This document shows, piece by piece, positions 35,578 to 45,149 of a DNA stretch of 64,000 nt; within the stretch, counting starts at the first letter, position 1, and every line of letters begins with the position of its first letter. The notes below the pieces were generated by a model. The model saw only the letters and a program-made list of their open reading frames with translations, did no database searches and was not told the DNA's origin. This DNA comes from Rhodobacteraceae bacterium Alg231-04 (GTDB taxonomy: Bacteria; Pseudomonadota; Alphaproteobacteria; Rhodobacterales; Rhodobacteraceae). The translations under genes were made by a program, and so were the position numbers. Location: assembly GCA_900143635.1 (NCBI GenBank), contig FREY01000008.1, forward strand, positions 142,056-206,055, written 5' to 3'.

Positions 35578-36660
35578 TCAGTGTGTTACGGCTGCGGTTG
35601 CGTCAAAATCGCCTTGGATTCCGCGCAGCAGGGCGTTCTTGGTAACCACGCCAACCGGGGAACCATCAATCTTGACCACCACCGGGTGCTGCGTAGTGAC
35701 GGACAGGTTGACCAGATCATCCAATGACTGATCGGGGTGGGCCTCGGGCCAGGCGGCCCCGTTCAGAGGGCCTTCGCGGCTTTCGAATTTCGCCAGCGGT
35801 TCCATGATTTTTCCGGCCGAGATCAGATCCAGTTTGGAAATGCCGGCCACGAAGTCGGCGACGTAGTCATCGACCGGGTTGGTGACGATGTCCTCAGGCG
35901 TGCCGACCTGAACCAGCGCGCCGTCTTTCATGATGGCGATACGGTCGCCAATGCGGATTGCTTCGTCCAGATCATGGGTGATGAACAGGGTTGTCTTCTT
36001 CATTTCGGCGGACAGCGACATGAACTTGTCCTGCAGCTGACGGCGGATCAGCGGGTCCAGCGCCGAAAACGGCTCGTCCATCAGCAGGATCGAAGGGTCG
36101 GCGGCGATGGCGCGGGCCAGACCAACGCGCTGCTGCATGCCTCCGGACAGCTCATCCGGGTATTTCTGGTCCCAGCCGTTCAGGTCCACCGCATCGATTG
36201 CGCGTAGGGCGTTTTCGCGGCGACTTTGAAGACTGTGGCCGCGCACTTCCTGGCTGAAGGAGACATTTTCCAGCACAGTTTTATGCGGCATCAAGGCCAT
36301 ATTCTGGAACACCATGCCAATTTTTTCGGCCCGAACCTGGCGAAGCGCCTTCGCCGACAAGGTGTTTACGTCTTCGTCTTCAATGAACAACTGGCCAGAG
36401 GTGGGTTCAATCAACCGGTTTACATGGCGAATCAATGTGGATTTTCCAGAGCCGGACAGCCCCATGATGCAGAAGATCTCACCACGGGCGACGGTGAAGC
36501 TGGCGTCCTGAACGCCGACGACACAGTCAAACTGGTCGCGCACCTCAATTTTCCCAAGGCCCTGTTCTTTAACGGCTTTCATCGCCTCATCGGCGCGCTT
36601 TCCGAAGATCTTCCACAAATTCCGGCAGTCGATGACCGCTTCAGTCGGTTTCGTGTTCAC
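35578..36660 (-). CDS. proV: ProV-type betaine ABC importer ATPase
   Basis: A 360-residue ATPase: Walker [10 protein letters not shown], signature [14 protein letters not shown], Walker [13 protein letters not shown], and a C-terminal CBS-like tail ([20 protein letters not shown]) that in ProV/OpuAA senses osmotic strength. The start is GTG 36660, because GGGAGAG lies just upstream; ATG 36699 has no ribosome site and would remove the promoter region. It is the first gene of the importer operon, divergent from the GntR gene at 36822. Confidence 0.92.
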   Translation of the reverse strand: MNTKPTEAVIDCRNLWKIFGKRADEAMKAVKEQGLGKIEVRDQFDCVVGVQDASFTVARGEIFCIMGLSGSGKSTLIRHVNRLIEPTSGQLFIEDEDVNTLSAKALRQVRAEKIGMVFQNMALMPHKTVLENVSFSQEVRGHSLQSRRENALRAIDAVDLNGWDQKYPDELSGGMQQRVGLARAIAADPSILLMDEPFSALDPLIRRQLQDKFMSLSAEMKKTTLFITHDLDEAIRIGDRIAIMKDGALVQVGTPEDIVTNPVDDYVADFVAGISKLDLISAGKIMEPLAKFESREGPLNGAAWPEAHPDQSLDDLVNLSVTTQHPVVVKIDGSPVGVVTKNALLRGIQGDFDATAAVTH

Positions 36661-36708
36661 ACGTCTCTCCCCCGTTTGAACTTTGATTGCATACTGCACA
36701 TTTTCTTA

Positions 36709-36718
36709 TTGTGCACAA
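36709..36718. promoter_or_regulatory. GntR-type palindrome in the proV/GntR divergent region
   Basis: TTGTGCACAA is a perfect 10-bp palindrome in the ~160-bp divergent region between proV and the FadR-type GntR gene. A TGCACA word at 36696-36701 forms a second inverted pair with it. FCD-class GntR proteins often bind TTGT-N2-ACAA-like sites, so this is a candidate operator for the neighbouring regulator. Confidence 0.5.
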
Positions 36719-36821
36719 ATTGTATTTTGAGATAACACAAAGTGAGCAACCCGGTTGCGCTGGTTGTATCGGCAATGGCAATCTGTCCGGATCCGATCCA
36801 GCAGCAACGATGGAGACCCCG

Positions 36822-37532
36822 ATGAAAGATGCGTCCAAACGGCGGAAGACAGAGCTATATGGCCAGTTGAAGACGGCCATCATGACGCTGGAATTGCGTC
36901 CCGGTGCTGATTTGGATGAGGCCAGCCTGTCCGAGGAGTTCTCGCTGTCGCGCACACCGCTGCGCGAAGTGCTGCGCCAGCTGGCAGGCGAAGGCTATGT
37001 GGATCTGCGTGAGAATCGCGGTGCACGGGTCAGTGAAATGTCACACACGACTCTGCGTGACTTCTTTTTGGCAGCGCCGATGATGTATGGCGCGGTGCTG
37101 CAATTGGCGGCCAAGAACGCCCGACCGGAACAGATCGAGGCGCTGAAGGCTGCTCAGCAAGACTTCAAGGCCGCACTTCGCAGTGGGTCCGGCGCGGATC
37201 GGGCGATGGCCAACAATCTGTTTCACGAAATCACCGGCGAGATGGCTGACAATATCTATTTGGCCCCATCGTTCCAGCGTTTGCTGATTGATCACGCCCG
37301 TATCGGGATGACCTTTTACCGTCCGCAGGACACCGCAATGGTTGAAAACCTATCCGAGGCCAGCCAACAGCATGATGCGATCATCGCCGCCATCGAAGCC
37401 GGCGATGATGCCGCCGCTTATCAGCTGGCGATCGACCACTGGAACCTGTCGCGTGACCAGATCGAACTCTTTGTAATGCCCGCGGGACTGGAGCTGCCTT
37501 TGGGCTCTGTCGCGCGCAAAACCCCAGCATGA
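36822..37532 (+). CDS. GntR-family regulator, FadR/FCD subfamily
   Basis: A 236-residue regulator with an N-terminal winged helix-turn-helix (LSEEFSLSRTPLREVLRQL) and an all-helical FCD-type ligand domain with metal-binding-like residues (NNLFHEI, then the late His in IDHWNLSRDQ). The start is ATG 36822, since GGAGA sits 5 bases upstream; ATG 36810 is possible. It is the first gene of the DapA-ALDH-FAD oxidoreductase run and divergent from the importer, so it probably controls both. Confidence 0.9.
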   Translation: MKDASKRRKTELYGQLKTAIMTLELRPGADLDEASLSEEFSLSRTPLREVLRQLAGEGYVDLRENRGARVSEMSHTTLRDFFLAAPMMYGAVLQLAAKNARPEQIEALKAAQQDFKAALRSGSGADRAMANNLFHEITGEMADNIYLAPSFQRLLIDHARIGMTFYRPQDTAMVENLSEASQQHDAIIAAIEAGDDAAAYQLAIDHWNLSRDQIELFVMPAGLELPLGSVARKTPA

Positions 37533-37539
37533 GGACTGC

Positions 37540-38457
37540 ATGAACCCGATTTTCCGCTTTGAAGGGATCTATACCCCTGTTGTGACGCCGTTCCACGCTG
37601 ATGGGTCTGTGAACCATGACGCGCTGGCTGACGTGATTGAAAACCTGATCGACAAGGGCGTTCATGGCCTGATTTCGGGCGGGTCCACCGGCGAGAATTA
37701 TGCCCAAGGCGTAGAGGAACGGTTGGAAATCGCGCGGTTCACGCGAGAGCAATCTAAAAACCGGGTGCCGCTGATCGTGGGCACGGGGGCCATGATGACG
37801 CCGGATTCAATCGCGCTGGCCACGGGTGCACGCGACATGGGCGCCGATGCCATTCTGGTTGCAACGCCGCCCTATTCGGTCCCGACAGAGCGGGAAAATG
37901 CGCTGAATGCGCTGGCCATCGACAAGGCGGCGGATCTGCCGGTGATGCTGTACAACTATCCGGGCCGTATGGGCGTTCACATGGGCGAGGAGTTCCTCGA
38001 CCGGGTTGGCCGGTCGCGCAATGTCTGCGCCATCAAGGAAAGCTCGGGCGATATCAACCGGGTGCATCTTCTGGCGCGGGACTATCCGCATATTCAGATG
38101 TCCTGTGGGATGGACGATCAGGCGCTGGAATTCTTTGCCTGGGGCGGCCGCAGCTGGGTCTGCGGCGGATCCAACTTTCTGCCGGAAGAACACATTGCGC
38201 TCTATAACGCCTGCGCGGTCGAAGGCAATTTCGACAAGGGCCGCCGGATTATGAGCGCCATGATGCCGCTGATGCGGGTGCTGGAACAGGGTGGCAAGTT
38301 CATCCAGTGCATCAAGCATGGTGTGACAGTTGCTGGCATTGATACCGGCCCGATGCGCCCGCCGCTCAAAGGATTGAACAAGGACGACAAACGGGCGCTG
38401 GAACAGGTGATCCGGGTATTGAAAACCACCATCGCAGACATTCAGGCAGAGGGCTGA
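37540..38457 (+). CDS. DapA/NAL-family lyase, possible pyrroline-hydroxycarboxylate deaminase
   Basis: A 305-residue TIM-barrel class-I aldolase-like enzyme. Lys166 in CAIKESSGD is the Schiff-base lysine and Tyr140 in YNYPGR the partner tyrosine, both at the usual places; GGSTGEN is the carboxylate loop. In hydroxyproline degradation a member of this family (HypD/LhpC) deaminates delta1-pyrroline-4-hydroxy-2-carboxylate to alpha-ketoglutarate semialdehyde. With an aldehyde dehydrogenase 5 bp downstream and hydroxyproline-betaine genes nearby, that role is likely, though dihydrodipicolinate synthase or other keto-acid aldolases remain possible. It follows the GntR gene by 7 bp. Confidence 0.88.
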   Translation: MNPIFRFEGIYTPVVTPFHADGSVNHDALADVIENLIDKGVHGLISGGSTGENYAQGVEERLEIARFTREQSKNRVPLIVGTGAMMTPDSIALATGARDMGADAILVATPPYSVPTERENALNALAIDKAADLPVMLYNYPGRMGVHMGEEFLDRVGRSRNVCAIKESSGDINRVHLLARDYPHIQMSCGMDDQALEFFAWGGRSWVCGGSNFLPEEHIALYNACAVEGNFDKGRRIMSAMMPLMRVLEQGGKFIQCIKHGVTVAGIDTGPMRPPLKGLNKDDKRALEQVIRVLKTTIADIQAEG

Positions 38458-38462
38458 GACAC

Positions 38463-39962
38463 ATGGATTTGCTGACACAGGAAGAATACAACTCCATCGC
38501 CAACGCTCTGGATCTGCCGACAAATGCCTTTATCGACGGCGGCTATCGGCCAGCGGCATCGGGTCAGACATTTGCCAGCATCAACCCGGCCACCGGTCAA
38601 GAGCTGGCCAGTATTGCGGCGTGTGGCGCAGCGGATGTGGATCTTGCCGTCGCCAAGGCACGCGAAGCCTTTGAAGATGGCCGCTGGAGCCGGATGCATC
38701 CCTGCGAACGCAAGGATGTGCTGATCCGTTTTGCCAAACTATTGACCCGCAACGCGCGCGAATTGGCAGTGATGGAAAGCCTCGACAGCGGCAAGACCAT
38801 CTTTGACTGCGAGACGGTCGACATCCCCGAGACGATCCACTGCATCAAGTGGCATGCTGAGGCGATCGACAAGATCTATGATCAGGTGGCCCCGGCTTCG
38901 GACGATCATATCGCCATGGTGCTGCGCGAGCCCATCGGTGTTGTGGGGCTGGTGCTGCCGTGGAACTTCCCGCTGTTGATGCTGGCGTGGAAGATCGGCC
39001 CGGCACTGGCCGCAGGTTGTTCGCTGGTGGTGAAACCGGCAGCGGAAACCTCGCTTACTGCGTTGCGGGTGGCAGAGCTGGCCTCTGAAGCTGGATTGCC
39101 TGCGGGCGTGTTGAATATCCTGCCAGGTGGTGGAGCCGAAGTGGGTGAACCCATCGGTCGCCACATGGATATCGACATGGTGTCTTTCACCGGCTCCACC
39201 GTGACGGGCAAACGCTTCCTATCCTATGCCGCTGAAAGCAACGCCAAAGAGGTGGTGCTCGAAATGGGCGGCAAGAACCCCTGTATTGTCATGGATGATG
39301 CGGAAAATCTGGACCGGGTTGCGCAGCACATTGTCAATGGTGCCTTCTGGAACATGGGTGAGAACTGTTCGGCCATTTCCCGGCTGATCGTACACAAGGA
39401 TGTCAAGGATGCGCTTCTGGCGCGGATCGAATCCCACGCCAAACACTGGAATATCGGCGCGCCGCTTAACCCGGAAACCCGCGTAGGGGCGCTGGTATCT
39501 GCCGCACATTTCGACAAGGTCTGTGGCTATTTGGAAGGGGCCGAAGATATCCGCCTCGGTGGCAAATCCTATTACGGTGCCTTTGTCGAACCAACCGTGC
39601 TGGAAGTGCCCTACAACGATCACCGCCTCGCGCGCGAGGAGATCTTTGGGCCCGTACTGTCCGTACTGACCGTGTCGGGATTTGACGAGGCGATCCGCAT
39701 TGCCAACGACACGGAATATGGGCTCTGTGCGTCCCTGTTCACCGCCAATGCCAAACGCGCAATTCGCGGCGCGCGCGCTTTGCGGGTCGGGACCGTGACG
39801 GTGAACAGCTTTGGCGAAGGCGATATTTCAACGCCGTTTGGCGGGCATAAGCAGTCCGGTTTTGGCGGGCGCGACAATGGGATGCATGCCCATGATCAGT
39901 ACACCCAGCTGAAAACCATCTGGCTGGACCTTTCGGACGATGCTGACGAAAGCGTCGACTGA
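38463..39962 (+). CDS. NAD-dependent aldehyde dehydrogenase
   Basis: A 499-residue aldehyde dehydrogenase with LPWNFP, catalytic Glu267 (LEMGGK) and nucleophile Cys302 (MGENCSAISR). The sequence type resembles gamma-glutamyl-aminobutyraldehyde and betaine-aldehyde dehydrogenases (PuuC group) rather than the 483-residue enzyme at 10.7 kb. Next to the DapA-family lyase it may oxidise alpha-ketoglutarate semialdehyde to 2-oxoglutarate, the last step of hydroxyproline breakdown. Substrate choice cannot be settled from the sequence. Start ATG 38463 follows the lyase stop by 5 bp. Confidence 0.92.
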   Translation: MDLLTQEEYNSIANALDLPTNAFIDGGYRPAASGQTFASINPATGQELASIAACGAADVDLAVAKAREAFEDGRWSRMHPCERKDVLIRFAKLLTRNARELAVMESLDSGKTIFDCETVDIPETIHCIKWHAEAIDKIYDQVAPASDDHIAMVLREPIGVVGLVLPWNFPLLMLAWKIGPALAAGCSLVVKPAAETSLTALRVAELASEAGLPAGVLNILPGGGAEVGEPIGRHMDIDMVSFTGSTVTGKRFLSYAAESNAKEVVLEMGGKNPCIVMDDAENLDRVAQHIVNGAFWNMGENCSAISRLIVHKDVKDALLARIESHAKHWNIGAPLNPETRVGALVSAAHFDKVCGYLEGAEDIRLGGKSYYGAFVEPTVLEVPYNDHRLAREEIFGPVLSVLTVSGFDEAIRIANDTEYGLCASLFTANAKRAIRGARALRVGTVTVNSFGEGDISTPFGGHKQSGFGGRDNGMHAHDQYTQLKTIWLDLSDDADESVD

Positions 39963-39968
39963 CCTTTT

Positions 39969-39994
39969 GGCCCGGCGGCTGACCCTGCCGGGCC
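39969..39994 (+). other. Intercistronic hairpin between ALDH and FAD oxidoreductase genes
   Basis: GGCCCGGC (39969-39976) pairs perfectly with GCCGGGCC (39987-39994) around a 10-nt loop, in the 59-bp gap. It has no T-run and probably sets the ratio between the two genes. Confidence 0.55.
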
Positions 39995-40021
39995 ATGTTG
40001 TTCCCTTTGGAAGAGACTTCG

Positions 40022-41362
40022 ATGCCAAAACCCGTGACAGCCCGCCGTTTGCCCATCCACCGGGGGCCAGCCGCCTGGAATGTCATTCTTGGTCCCCAGC
40101 CTGATCCCCAGATACAGGCCGGTGATGAGACTGCGGATTTTGTCATCATAGGCGGCGGTTTCGCCGGCCTGTCGGCCGCACGACGACTGACCCAGTTGCA
40201 ACCCGACGCCAGGGTCGTTGTGCTGGAGGCCGGGCGTCTCGCCGAGGGAGCATCAGGGCGAAATTCCGGCTTTATGATCGATTTGCCCCATGATCTGGCT
40301 TCGGATGATTATGCTGGGTCGGGCGATGATCAAAAGCTGATTGCGTTGAACCGTCAGGCCATCTCCTTTGCACGCGACGCTGTGCGGGAGTTTGGCATAG
40401 ATCCGAATTGCTTTGACCCGGCCGGCAAGGTGAACGGGGCTGTCAGCCCGGCGGGCCATGCCCATAACCTCAGCTATGCCAAACACCTGTCCAGTCTGGG
40501 TGAGGCTTCAGAGATGCTGGACCAGACCCAGATGAAGGAGCTGACTGGCAGTCGTCACTATCGTTCAGGCCTGTATACACCTGGCACGGTGATGCTGCAG
40601 CCGGCCGGGTATATTCGGGGATTAGGGGCTGGGCTGAAGCAGAGCGTGCAGATCTATGAAAACTCCCCTGCCACCGGGTTCGCCCGAAGCGGCGCGGGCT
40701 GGCAGGTGAAAACCCCGAAGGGCGAGATTTCGACCGAGCGGATCCTGCTGACCAACAATGGTCATCTGGAGAGTTTTGGATATGCGCGCGGCCGGCTGAT
40801 GCAATTGTTTCTCTATGCTTCGATGACGCCGGAACTGGATGTGGACGCTCTGGCGAAACTGGGGGGGGCGCCGCGCTGGGGGATTACGCCAAGTGATCCG
40901 ATGGGGACTACCATGCGCCGCATCGATACAGGGCAGGGCGGCAACCGCATCATCACGCGCACCTGCGCCACGCTGAGGCCCGACATGGTGCCAACTCAGG
41001 CCGACGTGGAGCGCGCCGCCAGGGTGCATCAGCAGAAATTCGACCAGCGCTTCCCGCAGCTGGCAGGGATGGCAATGGAGCACTGCTGGGCCGGGCACCT
41101 TTGTCTCAGTCTGAACGGTGTCTCGGTCCTGGGTGAAGTTGACAATGGGGTATTTGCGGGATGCGTTCAAAACGGTCTCGGCACCGCACGCGGCACGTTG
41201 ACTGGCATCGGCGCGGCAGAGCTGGCCTGCGGCGAGGTGTCGGATATCACTGCGTATTTCACCAAAGAGGTGCAGCCCAAACGCCTGCCGCCACGACCCT
41301 TAGCCGAGATCGGTGCAAATGCGGTGCTGCGCTGGAAGGAATGGCGGGCGGGCAACGAGTAG
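40022..41362 (+). CDS. FAD-dependent amino acid oxidoreductase (DadA/PuuB type)
   Basis: A 446-residue flavoenzyme with a dinucleotide fold beginning FVIIGGGFAGLSAARRL and the substrate-domain signature GASGRNSGFM. The family oxidises secondary amines and D-amino acids. In betaine and hydroxyproline gene sets such enzymes act as D-hydroxyproline or N-methylproline dehydrogenases. The start is ATG 40022, which has GGAAGAG upstream; ATG 39995 falls in the hairpin. It ends the plus-strand run 36822-41362 and meets the SDR gene tail-to-tail. Confidence 0.88.
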   Translation: MPKPVTARRLPIHRGPAAWNVILGPQPDPQIQAGDETADFVIIGGGFAGLSAARRLTQLQPDARVVVLEAGRLAEGASGRNSGFMIDLPHDLASDDYAGSGDDQKLIALNRQAISFARDAVREFGIDPNCFDPAGKVNGAVSPAGHAHNLSYAKHLSSLGEASEMLDQTQMKELTGSRHYRSGLYTPGTVMLQPAGYIRGLGAGLKQSVQIYENSPATGFARSGAGWQVKTPKGEISTERILLTNNGHLESFGYARGRLMQLFLYASMTPELDVDALAKLGGAPRWGITPSDPMGTTMRRIDTGQGGNRIITRTCATLRPDMVPTQADVERAARVHQQKFDQRFPQLAGMAMEHCWAGHLCLSLNGVSVLGEVDNGVFAGCVQNGLGTARGTLTGIGAAELACGEVSDITAYFTKEVQPKRLPPRPLAEIGANAVLRWKEWRAGNE

Positions 41363-41445
41363 CGCCCGCCTGTGTGCCGTGAACAAGCCTGCGGTTTGAC
41401 GGGCGGGCTGGCGCTTACCCGCTGAGGGTGCGACGGGCAGTTGGC

Positions 41446-42180
41446 TTACGGCAGGCTCAGCTGCGCCATGCGGCCACCATCGACGGTATAGATCTGACCG
41501 GTGATGAAGCCGCTTTCCTCTGCCGCAAGGAACGCCACCAGAGCCGCCACTTCTTCTGGCTTGCCGCTGCGGGCCACAGGGTGGATCTTGCCGATGTCGC
41601 GGCGAAAGGCGACCGGGTCTTCCATGCTGTCGATAAAATCCTCGTTCAATTCGGTGTCGATCCAGCCGGGGGCCACCGCGTTGCAGCGGACACCTTCGGC
41701 GCTGTGATCCACCGCCACCGCGCGGGTCAGCCCGTGCAATCCTGCCTTCGAGGCGCAGTAAGCCGCGTGGCCGGGATTGCTGCCCAAGCCTTCGATGGAG
41801 CCGGTGTTGACGATGCTGCCGCCTGTCTTGCGCAGGTGCGGTAGGGCCGCTTTGATCATCAGGAATGGCGCGGTGAGGTTGACAGTCAGGTTGCGTTGCC
41901 AGTCGTCCAGCGACATGGTTTCGACACGCGCCTCCTGCATCATGCCAGCGTTGTTGACCAGCACACCCAACTGCCCGGCGCGGGCAACAACCTGTTCAAC
42001 CACAGCTGCGGGGCTATTCGGATCCGTGAAATCTGCCGCAATGCCTTCGAACTCAGAATCTGCCCCGCGTTGTGCGGTGAAGACCCGGGCACCCTCACCT
42101 GCCAACCGTCGGGCAATTGCCTGCCCGATGCCGCTACGGCCGCCAGTGACCAGTGCGACCTTACCCTCAAAGCGGCTCAT
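41446..42180 (-). CDS. Short-chain dehydrogenase/reductase
   Basis: A 244-residue classical SDR: nucleotide motif TGGRSGIG, NNAG, catalytic Ser in NTGSIEG, and YCASK holding the Tyr and Lys. The C-terminal TVDGG tail is typical. It is the last gene of the TetR-led operon and overlaps the preceding SDR gene by 4 bp (42177-42180). In a hydroxyproline context an alcohol-ketone step on the ring or on a side product is possible; substrate unknown. Confidence 0.9.
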   Translation of the reverse strand: MSRFEGKVALVTGGRSGIGQAIARRLAGEGARVFTAQRGADSEFEGIAADFTDPNSPAAVVEQVVARAGQLGVLVNNAGMMQEARVETMSLDDWQRNLTVNLTAPFLMIKAALPHLRKTGGSIVNTGSIEGLGSNPGHAAYCASKAGLHGLTRAVAVDHSAEGVRCNAVAPGWIDTELNEDFIDSMEDPVAFRRDIGKIHPVARSGKPEEVAALVAFLAAEESGFITGQIYTVDGGRMAQLSLP

Positions 42181-42908
42181 GTAACCGGTTTCCCGCCGTT
42201 AACTTCGAGTAGCTCACCACACATGTAGCGGGCATGGTCCGAGGCCAAGAACAGCACCACTTCGGCGATGTCCTCAGGTTGGGCGATACGGCCGATGGGG
42301 ACAGTTTTGTCCAGCTCTGCAATGGCGGTGGTCGGGTCAAAGCCGCGCATTTCGAACCCGGTGCGCAGCATTGGCGTGTCGACCTCGTTGGGGCAGACTG
42401 CATTGATGCGGATGCCCTGATGGGCATGGTCGCGGCCCATGCATTGGGTAAGAGAGGCTATCGCTGCTTTGGTCATGCAATAGACCGCGTGGTCCGGTCC
42501 CGGATGTACGCCCCAGCAAGACGCTGTGTTGACGATTGCGCCGCCGCCATTCGCGGCCATCAGCGGGATTGCGGCGCGGCAGAGCTGGAACGGTGCCTTG
42601 ACGTTGACGGCGACAGAGACGTCAAAATCTTCGTCTGTGCTGGCAGTGACTGGCCCGCGCCGCATGACGCCGGCATTGTTGATCAGAATGTCCAATCCAC
42701 CGAGTGCCTCGGCCGCCGCCTGAGGCAGGGTGTTGGCATAGGTGGAATCAGTCAGATCGCCGGGAAAATGGGCCTCGGCCTCGATCGCTGAAACATCGCG
42801 ATCAGCCACTGCCACCTGCGCGCCTGCGGCGCGCAACATTTTTCCAATGGCACCGCCAATGCCGCCGGCTGCGCCTGTGACCAGCGCGCGCTTTCCTGTG
42901 AAATCCAA
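42177..42908 (-). CDS. Short-chain dehydrogenase/reductase
   Basis: A 243-residue classical SDR with TGAAGGIG, NNAGVM, NTASCWG (Ser) and YCMTK (Tyr and Lys). It is related to, but clearly different from, the next gene, so they are probably two enzymes or a heteromer rather than a fresh duplicate. It follows hpbD by 11 bp. Specificity is not known. Confidence 0.9.
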   Translation of the reverse strand: MDFTGKRALVTGAAGGIGGAIGKMLRAAGAQVAVADRDVSAIEAEAHFPGDLTDSTYANTLPQAAAEALGGLDILINNAGVMRRGPVTASTDEDFDVSVAVNVKAPFQLCRAAIPLMAANGGGAIVNTASCWGVHPGPDHAVYCMTKAAIASLTQCMGRDHAHQGIRINAVCPNEVDTPMLRTGFEMRGFDPTTAIAELDKTVPIGRIAQPEDIAEVVLFLASDHARYMCGELLEVNGGKPVT

Positions 42909-42919
42909 GTCTTTTGTCC

Positions 42920-44023
42920 TTAAAACGAAGCGACGGGTGCGCCAAACTGGGCGGCGTCTGGTGTTATGCCCAAGCCGGCTCCCTTTGGCAGGGCAATGTG
43001 CCCGTCTTTGATTTGAACTGGATTTTCCGCATCATAGTGGCCCTCGATATAGGGCTGGGCGAGCCAGACCCCTTCCAGCAGGCGCGGCTGCACTGTGGCC
43101 CCCATTTGGGTGCAGGCAGCGGCAATGATGTCACCGCCCCAGCTATCATCGCAGGTGTGATGAAGCGCGCGGGCTTCGCAGATGTTGCGCACCGTTTGCA
43201 TGGGCTGAAGCCCGCCAATGCGGGTCACTTTCATGCCGAAACCATCGACCAGTTCCGATCCAACCGCGTTGATTACAGTGGGCAGATCGACCGAGTTTTC
43301 ATCCATGAACAAGGCGTGGTGCAGCTGCGGGCGGATCTTGCGCAGATCATCCACCGTATTGCAGGGCTGCTCCATGATGAAGGGGATATGTGGCAGCTCG
43401 CGGCTGACGCGCAGCGCGTCGCGGGTGGTCCAGCCCCGGTTGCCATCCACCGCCAGACGCATGCCTGTTCCGCCGATGCGCTCCCAGACTTTGCGGATGG
43501 TTTCGATGTCAATCTCAACCGGGCGGCCACCAACCTTGATTTGCAGACGCGGGTAGCCCTCGGCCTGTTTGTCGGCCGCCAGCTGCGCGATGTCATCGGG
43601 CGCACCGACGCCGGTCGCATAATAGGAGGGCACCCGGTCCGTGACCGCGCCACCCAGAAGATCGCTGACGCTGAGGCCGGTGGCTTTGCCAAGCGCATCA
43701 TGCACCGCGATGTCCACGGCAGCTTTGGCGTAATTATGCCCGTTCAGAAGGCTGTTCATACGGCGGTGCGCGGCCAGCGGCAGCACTTCGCAACCGACCA
43801 TGCTGGGGGCCATTTCCATCAGCGCAGCGCGGGCGCCCTTGGCGTGGGCCTCAGCATAGGTTGGACCCACCGGGCAGGTCTCGCCCCAGCCGGTGACGCC
43901 GCTGTCGGTAACGATCCTGACCAGGGTCGTGTCCAGCGCCCAGACTTCGGCATTGGCCATTGTGTAAGGGCCACTCTTGACCGGCAGGTCGTGCTGGTAG
44001 ATGTGTATTTCTTTGATTTTCAT
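42920..44023 (-). CDS. hpbD: 4-hydroxyproline betaine 2-epimerase / proline betaine racemase
   Basis: A 367-residue enolase-superfamily enzyme (muconate lactonising subgroup). The acid/base pair is Lys163 (QIKVGG) and Lys265 ([11 protein letters not shown]); metal ligands are D193, E218 and D241. Lys163, Lys265, the replacement of the first KxK lysine by Gln161 and long stretches of sequence match my memory of HpbD from Pelagibaca bermudensis (structure 2PMQ), shown to invert C2 of trans-4-hydroxy-L-proline betaine and proline betaine. The start is ATG 44023, directly after the stop of the second enolase-family gene. This is the anchor identification of the 32-51 kb module. Confidence 0.88.
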   Translation of the reverse strand: MKIKEIHIYQHDLPVKSGPYTMANAEVWALDTTLVRIVTDSGVTGWGETCPVGPTYAEAHAKGARAALMEMAPSMVGCEVLPLAAHRRMNSLLNGHNYAKAAVDIAVHDALGKATGLSVSDLLGGAVTDRVPSYYATGVGAPDDIAQLAADKQAEGYPRLQIKVGGRPVEIDIETIRKVWERIGGTGMRLAVDGNRGWTTRDALRVSRELPHIPFIMEQPCNTVDDLRKIRPQLHHALFMDENSVDLPTVINAVGSELVDGFGMKVTRIGGLQPMQTVRNICEARALHHTCDDSWGGDIIAAACTQMGATVQPRLLEGVWLAQPYIEGHYDAENPVQIKDGHIALPKGAGLGITPDAAQFGAPVASF

Positions 44024-44024
44024 C

Positions 44025-45149
44025 TCAGGTCTCCCAAATCGCAACGGGTGTGCCCAGCACATCGCGGTTTACGGTAATGCCAAGACCGGCAGCTTGCGGC
44101 ACAAGCACCCCGCCATCCAAAACGGGGGCGTCAAAGCTGGCGGTTTCCAATGTCACCATGTCGCGGCAGTCCAGAATGCAGCGCAGGTTCTGTTCCGCCA
44201 CCGTGGCGCCGAGGTGCGCAATGCCGGCAAAGGCGATGGTCGATCCAACAGTGTCTTGCACGCTGATCGTCAGCCCGGCCGCGCGCGCCATGTCGCGGTG
44301 ACGGCGGCCAGGGGTTAGGCCCCCGGCCTTGGAAATCTTCAGCCCGATGCCATCCGCCAGATCATCCGCCACGATCTGGGCAATGTCGCCGTCTTGCTGG
44401 GCTAGTTCATCCATGATGATCGGCACCGGACAGCGTTTGCGCAGGCTGGCCGTCTCGCGCCAGGTGGCACAGGGGGCTTCCAGCACGAAGTCCAGCCCGT
44501 CGGGCAGCAGTCGCAACATTCGCAGCACGGTTTCCGGGATCATGCCGCCGTTTGCGTCGACTATGAAATACTCACCAGGTTGCCGGTCGGCCAGACTGGC
44601 GGCGATGCGGTCAGCGTCCAAGGAGGGCCCGCCCTCGCTGTCCAATGCGCCAACCTTGACTGAATGCCCCATATAGCCCCGCGCACGGTGATCGGCGACG
44701 CGGGCGCGCATGTCATCGGGGGTGCCTGCATAGATGGAGGAGATCACCGGCATGCGGAACCCGGTGGAACCGCCCAGCAGTTCACAAACTGGCATGTCCA
44801 CTGATTTGCCGAAGATGTCCCAGCAGGCAATGTCCAGCGGGGTCTTGGCGTGGTTGTGACCCATCAGGACCTCGTCCATGGCGTCATTTATTCGGTCCAC
44901 CTGGCGCGGGTCACGGCCCAAAAGATGTGGTGCTATCTCTGCTATTCCTGCGGCGGCGCCCCGTGCATGGGCGGCGATGTAGGTCGATCCGAACGGTGTG
45001 CTTTCGCCCCATCCTTCCAACCCGCAGGCGGTTTCCATGCGGACAATTGCAGCGTCAAAGCCGGTGTATTCCCGGCCTCCCGACAACAGGTAGGTGCCGC
45101 CGGAATAGGGCAGATGCACCTGATAGTGTTCGATCTTGGCGATTTTCAT
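44025..45149 (-). CDS. Second enolase-superfamily enzyme, possibly cis-3-hydroxy-L-proline dehydratase
   Basis: A 374-residue paralogue of HpbD. Lys165 (HSVKVG) and Lys271 ([10 protein letters not shown]) form the acid/base pair; D198, E224 and D247 bind the metal. As in HpbD, the first lysine of the usual KxK is absent (Ser163). A cis-3-hydroxy-L-proline dehydratase of this superfamily was described from Labrenzia in a similar neighbourhood, which makes that activity a good candidate, but a second betaine epimerase is equally possible by eye. It overlaps the MDR reductase gene by 4 bp (45146-45149). Confidence 0.85.
   Translation of the reverse strand: MKIAKIEHYQVHLPYSGGTYLLSGGREYTGFDAAIVRMETACGLEGWGESTPFGSTYIAAHARGAAAGIAEIAPHLLGRDPRQVDRINDAMDEVLMGHNHAKTPLDIACWDIFGKSVDMPVCELLGGSTGFRMPVISSIYAGTPDDMRARVADHRARGYMGHSVKVGALDSEGGPSLDADRIAASLADRQPGEYFIVDANGGMIPETVLRMLRLLPDGLDFVLEAPCATWRETASLRKRCPVPIIMDELAQQDGDIAQIVADDLADGIGLKISKAGGLTPGRRHRDMARAAGLTISVQDTVGSTIAFAGIAHLGATVAEQNLRCILDCRDMVTLETASFDAPVLDGGVLVPQAAGLGITVNRDVLGTPVAIWET

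Noticed and set aside
41363..41445. Bidirectional terminator between the FAD oxidoreductase and SDR genes
   Set aside because: GCGCCCGCC and GGGCGGGC words are inversely related but mismatched and more than 30 bp apart, without T-runs. Too weak to list as a feature.
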